In this document: positions 26,558 to 35,345 of the stretch, one piece after another
Layout of the letters: each line of letters begins with the position of its first letter
Numbering within the stretch: position 1 is the stretch's first letter
Source: Providencia stuartii
GTDB taxonomy: Bacteria > Pseudomonadota > Gammaproteobacteria > Enterobacterales > Enterobacteriaceae
Direction of reading: 5' to 3'
Assembly (NCBI RefSeq): GCF_029277985.1
Contig: NZ_CP119546.1
Location: 2,976,001 to 3,040,000, forward strand
DNA: 64,000 nt
Made by a program: the position numbers and the translations under genes
Notes under the pieces: model-generated
The model's database searches: none
What the model saw: only the letters and a program-made list of their open reading frames with translations
Told to the model about the DNA's origin: nothing

Positions 26558-26959
26558 ATGTCGACAAATTTTCACGTTTACCTCGCGACTAAATCGCTAC
26601 CATCGCCTTCTAAATGGCAAGCGGAAATAACAAAAATGAATAGCTCGCTGATTATGGATACTGACATTAACTTAGTCACTTTCTCTGGCTTTCTGCCTTT
26701 TCAATTTAATCAAGAAATAACGGGCTTTGAATACTGTTCATGGTTTATAGACCATGAAGAAAAACAAGAGGTTAATATACCTAGTGCTGATTTCTGTATG
26801 TGTTTTTCAATCGGTAACAATCCCTTAGAACTAACCATAACGGTGATATCCATATACTGCCTCATAAAATTAACTGATGGCGTACTTTTTGACCCTCAAA
26901 AGGGTATATATATCGAGCCTTCTAATATTTTCACTTGGAAAAAAGAAATGTTGACTTAG
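26558..26959 (+). CDS. Hypothetical protein
   Basis: From the ATG at 26558 (MSTNFHVYLATK) the protein has 133 residues. A longer TTG start at 26540 has no ribosome-binding site. No signal peptide is visible; one hydrophobic stretch (ELTITVISIYCLIKL, about residues 92-106) is more likely a buried strand. Aromatic and acidic residues are frequent (FEYCSWFIDHEEKQEV). I do not recognise the family. Its size and composition resemble small immunity-type proteins, but no effector lies next to it. Confidence 0.4.
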   Translation: MSTNFHVYLATKSLPSPSKWQAEITKMNSSLIMDTDINLVTFSGFLPFQFNQEITGFEYCSWFIDHEEKQEVNIPSADFCMCFSIGNNPLELTITVISIYCLIKLTDGVLFDPQKGIYIEPSNIFTWKKEMLT

Positions 26960-27484
26960 CTAACCTTAACGCCTCAAAGTTTGGCATTATAGACTTTCAT
27001 CAATAAACATAAGCAAAGACTCTTTAAAAGTTACTTAGCGAGTATTACCAGATTGTATCTTAGGGATTAATGAATAAACTCAACAGCTATTGAGGTGTTT
27101 ACACTTCTCCACCTCCCCTAAAGTGAGACAACTATAATCAGATTTTCTGCCAAAGCTACAACCTGAATTGAACTGAACTAAACTCATAAAAGTTTAATTC
27201 CCCCCCAACGGAGAGACATCGAAAACAACGAGAAAACTCTAAATTACTATGTCTTACTTAATAAGAGTCAACCGTCACTTATGGCTATACCATAGCCCGT
27301 TTGATTAAGGAGTGGAGACTCCTTACTGACATGAAAAACAGTCAATCTATATTTCGTTCATCGTACTGAGCCCGATCATGAACCGATAAAGAAACTCATT
27401 ATTGCCGCAAAAGGTCAAACTCACTAACGTACTTGCCGAACAATCCAAGGCTTAAAAACGTTGCGAAAAATGAATAAAGGTCAA
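26960..27484. other. Non-coding 0.5-kb stretch
   Basis: No supported gene. One short plus-strand frame near 27336-27420 (FVHRTEPDHEPIKKLIIAAKG) has coding-like composition and may be a fossil of a lost gene. I see no repeat, terminator or RNA. Confidence 0.35.
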
Positions 27485-27814
27485 TTATTGACTTAATATT
27501 TTCTGTACCCAATCGCACCAACATTTGCAGTTTAAGCTCGATTCAATAGCTTCGGGATGTAATTCATACCACCATTTTTTGACTCCCTCATATTCTTGCT
27601 TTGTGAGAATAAAAGGCTTCCATTCCCCCATTCTATAATCTTGGTCACAAGGGTCGCTTCCATGAAATAAAAATTCATTCAAAAAATCACAAGGAGGAAA
27701 ATAACCTGAGCTATCAATCATCCCAAAGATTCCGTAAAGAACTTTAGAGTTTTCATCAATGATATTTATTGCTTTAACAATATTAACTTTGTGTTCCATT
27801 TTATCCATTGTCAT
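27485..27814 (-). CDS. Hypothetical protein
   Basis: A 109-residue soluble, acidic protein with four cysteines, two of them in the C-terminal LNCKCWCDWVQKIL, and tryptophan-rich tracts (MGEWKPFILTKQEYEGVKKWWYELHPEAIES). No signal peptide or membrane segment. I do not recognise the family. The cysteine/tryptophan tail could bind metal, but there is no known motif. The start is uncertain among the methionines at 27814, 27808 and 27799. Confidence 0.45.
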   Translation of the reverse strand: MTMDKMEHKVNIVKAINIIDENSKVLYGIFGMIDSSGYFPPCDFLNEFLFHGSDPCDQDYRMGEWKPFILTKQEYEGVKKWWYELHPEAIESSLNCKCWCDWVQKILSQ

Positions 27815-28866
27815 TAAATTGTTATTGCTCTTATTAGCTGATAGCCATTAAACCAATCATCACGACTTGTAGCGGTTACTTTGTTTACTTTCTGGCAAGT
27901 CATTAACTCCAGCGCGCAAATATCGAGTATCATAGGATGAGCTACGTTTGTCGCTCTTAATCTGAATGGTCATTATAGCGATAACTTTATCTGTCGCTAT
28001 TTTAGTTCATGACAAATTTTTTATTTTTGTCCCTGAGATAGTTAACTTAAATGATTTCAAACTTCCATTATTTGGTTTATTCATCTTAAAACAATCACAG
28101 AAAGCATACTAATTAAAATAAAATTCCAGCCACCCCATGACACCTTAGATAATAAATTCAACAATTAAGATAATTCCAAAAAATAAGTAATCTAGCTTAA
28201 TACCAAACTGAATACGCACGTACTGCACACCTCAATTAAAAATTAAAAATCACATTTAATAACAGATAGTTAAACATTGTGTTGTATATGATTCAATCAA
28301 TGACACCACTGTAATTTATTTTCAGTATTATTTTGTTACGTTATTAACGTGAGTGTTTTTAATTTCAAAGTGGCTACACCGTATTTTTCGGTATAGGTTC
28401 GCTGTATTTTTTACTGCAACCCTAATGACATTCAATATACCGCATGCCTTCCAAAGACCTCAGGAACAATCATTTTTGATAGACAGTCATATATTCCTTT
28501 TTCATAGCAAGACTATTTTAATCAAAAAACGACAATCTACTAACAAAACGAGTAAAAAATCTTATATATGACACCCACATACTTTCACATATCAAATATT
28601 GCGTATAAATCTATTTGATACATCTTAATAAGTAGACATACAAAAAACAATATTACCAATTGATATTATTTACTTTTTAATTTAAGGCAAAATAAAACAG
28701 GCCATATACTAAATTTACCGTCACATTTACTGATAAGAAAAGTTGATTTATTCCATCAATAAAGATATAAATTGAATAACAACATAAGTGAAATAAACGC
28801 AATGTTATTGCAACCATTTATCAATATGCATTTCAATATGCGTGACAAATTCAAGGAATACTTCGC
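27815..28866. other. AT-rich 1-kb region upstream of the T6SS locus
   Basis: No convincing gene. The composition is strongly AT-rich, which in enterobacteria often marks H-NS-bound promoters of transferred loci. It must contain the promoter for tssB, but I cannot assign a single minus-10/minus-35 pair, and there is no recognisable sigma-54 box. A 72-codon GTG frame at 28353 is not credible as a protein. Confidence 0.4.
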
Positions 28867-29364
28867 ATGTCAGATAGCTTTCAAAATGAAGTCCCCAAAG
28901 CTCGGGTTAATATTAAATTGGATCTGCACACCGGTGGCGCTCAGAAAAAAGTCGAATTACCTCTAAAATTATTAGCCGTTGGTGATTACAGCCACGGGCA
29001 GGATGATAGAGCGTTATCTGAACGCGAAAAAATCAATATTAACAAGAATAACTTTGATAGCGTGTTAGCCGAATTCTCCCCGTCAGTGAACTTAACAGTC
29101 AAAAACACCCTTGCAGCGGATGGCAGTGAAGAAAGCATCGCATTGACGTTTAAAAATATGAAAGATTTTGAACCTGAGCAAGTCGCTCGCCAGATTCCTC
29201 AGCTTCGTGCCATGTTAGCCATGCGTAACTTATTACGTGATCTGAAATCTAATCTGCTCGATAACGCCACGTTCCGTCGAGAACTTGAAAATATCCTTAA
29301 AGACCCATCACTTAGTGATGAGTTGCGTGAAGAGCTTGCTCAATTAGCACCAAAAAAAGATTAA
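28867..29364 (+). CDS. tssB: T6SS contractile sheath small subunit TssB
   Basis: The 165-residue protein matches TssB/VipA: RVNIKLDLHTGGAQKKVELPLKLLAVGDYSHG, FDSVLAEFSPSVNLTVKN and the C-terminal region RNLLRDLKSNLLDN with FRRELENIL (parts listed separately). With TssC it forms the contractile sheath around the Hcp tube in the cytoplasm. AAGGA precedes the ATG. It is the first gene of the locus and lies just before tssC. Confidence 0.96.
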   Translation: MSDSFQNEVPKARVNIKLDLHTGGAQKKVELPLKLLAVGDYSHGQDDRALSEREKININKNNFDSVLAEFSPSVNLTVKNTLAADGSEESIALTFKNMKDFEPEQVARQIPQLRAMLAMRNLLRDLKSNLLDNATFRRELENILKDPSLSDELREELAQLAPKKD

Positions 29365-29389
29365 TTTGGATTACGAAAGGATTATGCTG

Positions 29390-30928
29390 ATGTCTGTAAA
29401 AAATGAACCAACACAAGGCGCAACCACGGTACTTGATGACACCTCAAATCACGGTGTTTATGCCTCTTTGTTTGAAAAAATTAATTTAACCCCTGTAGCA
29501 AGTATCAGTGATATTAATGCATTCCAAGATAATGCTGCATTAGCCGATGCAACCGCAGATGAACGTGTTACCGTCGCAGTTCAAGTCTTTCTTGACCGTT
29601 TGAAATCTTCAGGTCAAAAAGTGGAGCGTTTAGACCGCAATCTACTCGACCACCATATTGCTGAGCTTGATAAACAAATCAGTCAACAATTAGATGAAGT
29701 CATGCATCATTCCGAATTTCAACAAGTCGAATCAACATGGCGTGGGTTGAAATTTCTCGTTGATCGCACCGATTTTCGCCAAAATGTTAAAATTGAACTG
29801 CTCGATATTTCAAAAGACGACCTACGTCAAGATTTTGAAGATAGTCCAGAAGTCATTCAAAGTGGTCTATACCATCACACCTATATTGCCGAATACGACA
29901 CACCAGGTGGTGAGCCAATTGCCGCAATGATCTCCAACTATGAATTTGACCGTAGTGCCCAAGACATTGCGCTATTACGTAATATTTCAAAAGTTTCCGC
30001 ATCAGCGCATATGCCATTTATTGGTTCAGTAGGCCCTAAATTCTTCGGCAAAGATACAATGGAAGAAGTGGCTGCAATTAAAGACATTGGTAACTACTTT
30101 GACCGCGCTGAATATATCAAATGGAAAGCATTCCGTGATTCCGATGATGCCCGTTACATTGGTTTAACTATGCCTCGTGTGTTGGGTCGTCTACCTTATG
30201 GCCCCGATACAGTCCCTGTTCGTAGCTTCAATTATGTTGAAGAAGTTAAAGGGCCAGATCATGAGAAATATTTGTGGACAAATGCAACTTTCGCGTTTGC
30301 AGCGAATATGGTGAAAAGTTTTATTAATAATGGCTGGTGTGTCCAAATCCGAGGGCCTCAAGCTGGTGGTGCAGTTAAAGATTTGCCAATCCATTTATTT
30401 GACTTAGGAACTGGCAGTCAGGTGAAAATTCCTTCCGAAGTAATGATCCCTGAAACACGTGAATTTGAATTTGCAAATCTTGGATTTATTCCGCTGTCAT
30501 ACTACAAAAACCGTGATTATTCCTGCTTTTTCTCTGCTAACTCAGCGCAAAAGCCAGCCCTGTATGACACGGCAGATGCAACCGCTAACAGTCGCATCAA
30601 CTCCCGTTTACCATACATTTTCTTGCTATCACGTATCGCCCATTATCTGAAACTTATTCAGCGTGAAAATATCGGTACGACCAAAGATAGACGTCTACTT
30701 GAGCTAGAACTCAACAATTGGGTACGTGGCTTAGTGACTGAAATGACTGATCCAGGTGATGACTTACAGGCCTCCCACCCTCTGCGCGATGCGAAAGTCG
30801 TGGTTGAGGACATTGAAGACAACCCTGGCTTCTTCCGAGTGAAACTGTATGCAGTTCCACACTTCCAAGTTGAAGGTATGGATGTCGATTTATCTTTAGT
30901 TTCACAGATGCCTAAAGCAAAATCCTAA
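29390..30928 (+). CDS. tssC: T6SS contractile sheath large subunit TssC
   Basis: From the ATG at 29390, spaced eight bases from GAAAGGA, the protein is 512 residues, the usual TssC/VipB length. Conserved tracts are QVESTWRGLKFLVDRTDF, ISNYEFDRS, ISKVSASAHMPFIGSVGP, MPRVLGRLPYGPDT and the C-terminal HFQVEGMDVDLSLVSQMP. It assembles with TssB into the sheath recycled by ClpV. Two other in-frame starts (29366 TTG, 29384 ATG) are less well placed. Confidence 0.96.
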   Translation: MSVKNEPTQGATTVLDDTSNHGVYASLFEKINLTPVASISDINAFQDNAALADATADERVTVAVQVFLDRLKSSGQKVERLDRNLLDHHIAELDKQISQQLDEVMHHSEFQQVESTWRGLKFLVDRTDFRQNVKIELLDISKDDLRQDFEDSPEVIQSGLYHHTYIAEYDTPGGEPIAAMISNYEFDRSAQDIALLRNISKVSASAHMPFIGSVGPKFFGKDTMEEVAAIKDIGNYFDRAEYIKWKAFRDSDDARYIGLTMPRVLGRLPYGPDTVPVRSFNYVEEVKGPDHEKYLWTNATFAFAANMVKSFINNGWCVQIRGPQAGGAVKDLPIHLFDLGTGSQVKIPSEVMIPETREFEFANLGFIPLSYYKNRDYSCFFSANSAQKPALYDTADATANSRINSRLPYIFLLSRIAHYLKLIQRENIGTTKDRRLLELELNNWVRGLVTEMTDPGDDLQASHPLRDAKVVVEDIEDNPGFFRVKLYAVPHFQVEGMDVDLSLVSQMPKAKS

Positions 30929-30951
30929 CGGTTATTAAAGGTCATTTCAGG

Positions 30952-32289
30952 ATGAAAATCTATCGTCCCCTATGGACTGACGGGGCCTTTTTGGCCCCCC
31001 AACAATTCCAGCAACAATCCCGTTGGGATAGCTATGTTGCCGAAGTCGTTGCCAAGATGGGCATAGCCTCAACATGGGGTGTGATTAACGTTGAATTTGA
31101 TGAGAGCGCCTTAACGCTCTCTCGAGTCAGCGCTCAAAAAATGGTTGTGCGATTCCAAGATGGTACACTCATTGATACTGCTCTTGCTGATTCATTACCT
31201 CCAGTATTATCCCTCAATGACTATGCTGATCGCCAGTCATTAGATATCGTTTTAGCACTGCCTTTAATGTTGGCTAATGGCGGTAACTTAGTCCCTGAAA
31301 CCGGAACAGACCGTCCACGTCGATTTAACCAAGAATGGGTTAAAGTCCAAGATTTACTGGGGCATGAACAAACGGATATTGCTGTATTACGCCATGAAGC
31401 AACACTGCGTTTTGCCCACGATGAAAACAAAGCTTACATGACTTGCCCTGTTGCTAGACTCATACGTAATACGCAAGGCATGTGGGAGTTCGACAGCCAT
31501 TTTATTCCACCATTACTTGCCTGTCAGGGAAGTCTCGAGTTACGAAAGCTGCTCTCTGAGTTTATGCATCGTTTGGTGGCCAAACGCCGTCGTTTAATGA
31601 CATTACGCCGTGAAAGTAATGAAAAAATGGCTGACTTCGTGGTGGCTGATGTATCACTATTTTGGCTATTAAATTCTCTAAATAGTGCAGAACCCGTATT
31701 AAATGAATTTTGTACGGCATTACATCGTCATCCTGAATTACTCTATCGGGAACTTGCTCGTTTAGCTGGAAGCTTATTAACTTTCTCATTAGAAAGTAAG
31801 CTGGAAGATATTCCGCTGTATAAGCATGATCAACCTGAACAGGTTTTCCCACCACTTTTTGCACTATTAAACACCTTACTTGAAGCCAGTTTACCTTCTC
31901 GCGTCATCAATATTGAACTGATAAAAGAAGGTCCATTCTGGAAAGGGCAACTCCATGATGGTCGATTACGTGAGGAAGCCGATTTTTATTTATCTGTTCG
32001 CTCCTCCTTACCTGCGCATTTATTAATCGCCCAGTTCCCTCTCCTGTGCAAAGCTGGTAGCTATGATGATGTCGCGGATGTAGTGAATATTGCTTTAAAT
32101 GGTATACCGCTAAAACCTCTTAGCCATGTGCCAACGGCAGTTCCTCTTCGCTTAGAAAATCAATATTTCGCGTTAGATATTGAAACACCAGAGGGTCAAG
32201 CCATGTTGTCCTCTAGCCAGTGTGCTTTTTATGTCCCCAGTACATTAGGTGATGTTCAATTAGAGCTATTTGCGGTACTTCGTTCATGA
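30952..32289 (+). CDS. tssK: T6SS baseplate-membrane linker TssK
   Basis: The 445-residue protein opens with YRPLWTDGAFLAPQQFQQQ, the standard N-terminus of TssK/ImpJ/VasE. It contains GTDRPRRFNQEWVKVQDL and ends in a strand-rich C-terminal domain (CAFYVPSTLGDVQLELFAVLRS). TssK trimers connect the baseplate (TssEFG) to the TssJLM membrane complex. Its stop overlaps the tssL start by four bases (ATGA). Confidence 0.95.
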   Translation: MKIYRPLWTDGAFLAPQQFQQQSRWDSYVAEVVAKMGIASTWGVINVEFDESALTLSRVSAQKMVVRFQDGTLIDTALADSLPPVLSLNDYADRQSLDIVLALPLMLANGGNLVPETGTDRPRRFNQEWVKVQDLLGHEQTDIAVLRHEATLRFAHDENKAYMTCPVARLIRNTQGMWEFDSHFIPPLLACQGSLELRKLLSEFMHRLVAKRRRLMTLRRESNEKMADFVVADVSLFWLLNSLNSAEPVLNEFCTALHRHPELLYRELARLAGSLLTFSLESKLEDIPLYKHDQPEQVFPPLFALLNTLLEASLPSRVINIELIKEGPFWKGQLHDGRLREEADFYLSVRSSLPAHLLIAQFPLLCKAGSYDDVADVVNIALNGIPLKPLSHVPTAVPLRLENQYFALDIETPEGQAMLSSSQCAFYVPSTLGDVQLELFAVLRS

Positions 32290-32942
32290 ATAAAACTACA
32301 TCACACCATACTATTGATATGATCTTTGCGCCAACTTGGTTGATGGTCTGTCAACTTCATCAAGGAATATCTATCGCCCACGGTGATAGTTTTTATCGTC
32401 GAGTCTGCCAATTAATCGATGAAACTCGACAAAAATTACTTGAGCTCGGATATTCGGAAGCCGCTATTGAGCACATGCAATATGCCCAATGTGCACTGAT
32501 TGACGAAAGTGTGATGAACCGTCAGCAAAAAGATGAAGGCTATAACACTTGGCTCCAATCCCCATTACAAGCTCGTTATTTCAATACACTAGAGGCGGGC
32601 GATAAACTATGGGATCGCCTACGTGAGATCTTAAATGAAACCACGCCAAACCAAGATGTATTACTGTGTTTTCATCGCGTGCTTACACTTGGATTTGTGG
32701 GAAAGTTTCGCCGGATAGATGCACCTGAACGTGAGCGTATTGTTGTTCAGCTCAATACCCAACTACCCGATTACTTAATTTCGTCAGAGCTTCCGCTTGT
32801 GGTGAAGCCAAAGCTACGTTTCAGTCGTCGCCGACTTTACTGGTTTGGCTGGGGCGCCGGTATTCTTGTGCTCGCTGCCATGTGGTGGGGATTCAGTACA
32901 TCCTTAGAACAATTATTGCAACAATGGATGATACAAGGGTAG
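32286..32942 (+). CDS. tssL: T6SS membrane-complex protein TssL (DotU/IcmH family)
   Basis: The 218-residue protein has a cytoplasmic helical DotU-like domain (about residues 10-165, with YAQCALIDESVMN and LLCFHRVLTLGFVGKFR) and one C-terminal membrane anchor (about 185-204). It has no peptidoglycan-binding extension of its own; that function is probably supplied by the separate OmpA-domain protein encoded immediately downstream. TssL joins TssM and TssJ in the trans-envelope complex. Confidence 0.94.
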   Translation: MNKTTSHHTIDMIFAPTWLMVCQLHQGISIAHGDSFYRRVCQLIDETRQKLLELGYSEAAIEHMQYAQCALIDESVMNRQQKDEGYNTWLQSPLQARYFNTLEAGDKLWDRLREILNETTPNQDVLLCFHRVLTLGFVGKFRRIDAPERERIVVQLNTQLPDYLISSELPLVVKPKLRFSRRRLYWFGWGAGILVLAAMWWGFSTSLEQLLQQWMIQG

Positions 32943-32944
32943 GC

Positions 32945-34681
32945 ATGCAAAATCTAATTAAGCAATGCCTAACGCTTTTTGCGATGGGACTTTTTCTGTG
33001 GTTACTCTGGGGATTTTGGTCCCTTGGGCAAACTGTCACCCTTTTTGTTTCCATCTTAGTCCTCGTACTCACTAGCGGGGTACTATTTTGGCAATACAAA
33101 CAACGGGCGCAAACGCTTTCCACTCAGCATAACTATCATGATGTACTTCCTGCCAATAATTACCAAGGTCCCGTCATTCTGGTATGCGGGCAATCACAAG
33201 CACTATTTCCTGATGAGCAATTGCATCGTGAAACCGAGCAAGGCTGGTACCTTCGTGTTCCTAATCCACCAGAGCTCGTTAACTTACTAGTAGCATTGAT
33301 GGAATATGCTCCCTCATTATCAGGGCAAATGTCATTACTTTATGCTGTATTACCGCAGCAATTGACCCAACAAGAAACACTCACTCAAGACGCCCTCAAT
33401 TGGCGTAGAGCCATCGGTGAAGGTCGCCAAAAAACAGGGATAAAACTCCCGTTTTGGGTTACTATTTACCTGACATTTCCACAACAATCTGAAGATATCT
33501 TCTCTCTTAGTGATGGGCAGATACCGTGGATGACCTTACTCAGTCATCAGACAGAGTTTCAAGTAGAACAAGAAGGGGCTATTTCCCTTGCATACTCTGC
33601 ATGGTTACCTACACATATTGGTCATTCTGAGCAACGCCTTCAACTTTCTTTATGGCTTGATAACTTACAGCATTGGTTAAATCAGATTTTAGTTCCTCAG
33701 TTTACTTTAGCTCAAACAGGCGCTCCTAAACTGACGCCCTCTGCATGGGCAATCCAATGGATTGATGTAACGAGTGAGCCTAATAATTTATGGCAACAAT
33801 TCATTCAAGCGAAAACCTCGCTACCACTCGTTGTCTCTACTCAAAAAGTCGACGTACTACCTTTACCCGATGTCATGTTACGCCGTTTACATCATGATAT
33901 TAGTTTAAGTCGTACAGAGAAAACTGTCGGTATGACTGGACTTATTTTTGGCATTTTCTTAATAGGCGCTTTAATTGGTAGTTACTACCACAATCAGCAA
34001 TTAATTCGTCATACAGGGGAAGACATAACGCGTTTTTTACAGTTATCCGATACCCCATTGCCCCCTAAAATGACTGCTTACCAGCAACTGCAAGATGATG
34101 CGGCTCAATTAGCAAGTTGGGCGCGTGAGGGAATCCCAACGTTTTATTCTCTCGCCTTATACCAAGGTGATCGTATGTTGCCTTACTTGCACTCACTATT
34201 AAGTAGTTGGGCACCACCACAACCATCACCACCTACCATTATTCAAAATGCTCCAGAAGTGGTTACGCTTGACAGCTTAGCGTTATTCGATGTGGGCCAA
34301 TACACACTCAAAGCAGGCGCCACTAAAGTCTTGGTAGATGCATTACTCAATATTAAAGCGAAGCCCGGTTGGTTAATTGTCGTCTCCGGCTATACCGACA
34401 ACACTGGAAACGCTGAACTTAACCAAACACTGTCTTTAAAACGTGCGGAATCCGTCAGGGATTGGATGATTTCTACCAGTGATATCAGCCCAGCATGTTT
34501 TGCCGTTCGAGGAGACGGTCAAAATAACCCCGTTGCCGATAATCAGACTGCTGAAGGTCGAGCAAAGAATCGGCGCGTTGAAATTCGTTTGATCCCCCAA
34601 GCTGATGCTTGTCAAGGAACAAATACTCAAATCGTGTCATCGATGGACGATGACACACATTCGACCCAAAAGGAGAAATAA
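32945..34681 (+). CDS. T6SS-associated OmpA-domain inner-membrane protein (TagL-like role)
   Basis: The 578-residue protein starts two bases after the tssL stop. Two hydrophobic helices lie at about residues 6-46 and a third at about 326-346. A C-terminal OmpA/MotB-like peptidoglycan-binding domain covers about 440-555 (SLALFDVGQYTLKAGA, SGYTDNTGN, RAESVRDWM, EGRAKNRRVEIRL), including the binding aspartate and arginine. The large region between (about 80-320) is unfamiliar. By position it anchors the TssJLM complex to the cell wall, replacing the domain missing from TssL. A poly-proline run precedes the OmpA domain. Confidence 0.85.
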   Translation: MQNLIKQCLTLFAMGLFLWLLWGFWSLGQTVTLFVSILVLVLTSGVLFWQYKQRAQTLSTQHNYHDVLPANNYQGPVILVCGQSQALFPDEQLHRETEQGWYLRVPNPPELVNLLVALMEYAPSLSGQMSLLYAVLPQQLTQQETLTQDALNWRRAIGEGRQKTGIKLPFWVTIYLTFPQQSEDIFSLSDGQIPWMTLLSHQTEFQVEQEGAISLAYSAWLPTHIGHSEQRLQLSLWLDNLQHWLNQILVPQFTLAQTGAPKLTPSAWAIQWIDVTSEPNNLWQQFIQAKTSLPLVVSTQKVDVLPLPDVMLRRLHHDISLSRTEKTVGMTGLIFGIFLIGALIGSYYHNQQLIRHTGEDITRFLQLSDTPLPPKMTAYQQLQDDAAQLASWAREGIPTFYSLALYQGDRMLPYLHSLLSSWAPPQPSPPTIIQNAPEVVTLDSLALFDVGQYTLKAGATKVLVDALLNIKAKPGWLIVVSGYTDNTGNAELNQTLSLKRAESVRDWMISTSDISPACFAVRGDGQNNPVADNQTAEGRAKNRRVEIRLIPQADACQGTNTQIVSSMDDDTHSTQKEK

Positions 34682-34683
34682 CA

Positions 34684-35175
34684 ATGGCTATTCCTGTTTA
34701 TTTATGGCTAAAAGATGACGGTGGCGCGGATATCAAGGGCTCTGTTAATGTACAAGATCGTGAAGGTAGCATTGAAGTGGTTGCACAAGACCATAACCTA
34801 TACATACCAACCGATAATAATACTGGTAAGTTAACTGGAACCCGTATCCATACACCATTCATTTTTGTGAAAGAAATTGATGCATCCAGCCCGTATCTGT
34901 ACAAAGCGGTCACCACTGGTCAAACCTTGAAAGAGGCTGAATTCAAATGGTACCGCATTGATGATGCAGGGCAAGAAGTTGAGTATTTCAACACTAAACT
35001 AGAAAACGTCAAAGTCGTGAAAGTCGCGCCTAAAATGCACGATATCAAAGACCCAAACAAAGAGAAGCACAATCACTTAGAAGAGATTGAGCTGCGCTAC
35101 GAAAAAATCACTTGGACTTATAAAGACGGCAACATCATTCATTCCGACTCATGGAATGAGCGTGCAACCGCTTAA
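34684..35175 (+). CDS. hcp: T6SS tube protein Hcp (TssD)
   Basis: The 163-residue protein has the Hcp fold signatures IPVYLWLKDDGGADIKGSV, HTPFIFVKEIDASSPYLYKAV, TLKEAEFKWYRIDDAGQEVEYF and LEEIELRYEKITWTYKDGN. Hexameric rings stack into the inner tube ejected through the sheath. AAAAGGAG precedes the ATG, a strong site matching the high expression expected of Hcp. A strong terminator-like hairpin follows at 35184. Confidence 0.97.
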   Translation: MAIPVYLWLKDDGGADIKGSVNVQDREGSIEVVAQDHNLYIPTDNNTGKLTGTRIHTPFIFVKEIDASSPYLYKAVTTGQTLKEAEFKWYRIDDAGQEVEYFNTKLENVKVVKVAPKMHDIKDPNKEKHNHLEEIELRYEKITWTYKDGNIIHSDSWNERATA

Positions 35176-35183
35176 TGATCTAT

Positions 35184-35208
35184 GCAGGCGCTTGCCGCCT
35201 GCTTTTTT
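35184..35208 (+). terminator. Terminator/attenuator after hcp
   Basis: GCAGGCG and CGCCTGC form a GC-rich seven-base-pair stem followed by TTTTTTG, nine bases past the hcp stop. It would let hcp accumulate above the downstream genes. Confidence 0.88.
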
Positions 35209-35280
35209 GTGCTTATTTGCACCCCAATGATACACACAACACACAATTTATCTTGATACCTAATGAACCTCGGTTAACGG

Positions 35281-35312
35281 TTAGGGGCGGTAGCATGCCT
35301 TGCTGCCCCTAA
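35281..35312 (+). promoter_or_regulatory. Hairpin in the clpV leader
   Basis: TTAGGGGC pairs with GCCCCTAA, extended by AGCA/TGCT around a short loop, and is followed by A-rich then C-rich sequence. It sits 34 bases before clpV. It may be an mRNA-stability or attenuator element, or mark the start of a second transcript. Confidence 0.45.
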
Positions 35313-35345
35313 AAAAACTTTTCCCCCCAATACGAGAGAGAGAAT

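Noticed and set aside
28353..28571. 72-codon GTG frame with a hydrophobic start upstream of tssB
   Set aside because: No ribosome-binding site, lysine/serine-rich tail from AT-rich sequence, and no recognisable family; probably chance.
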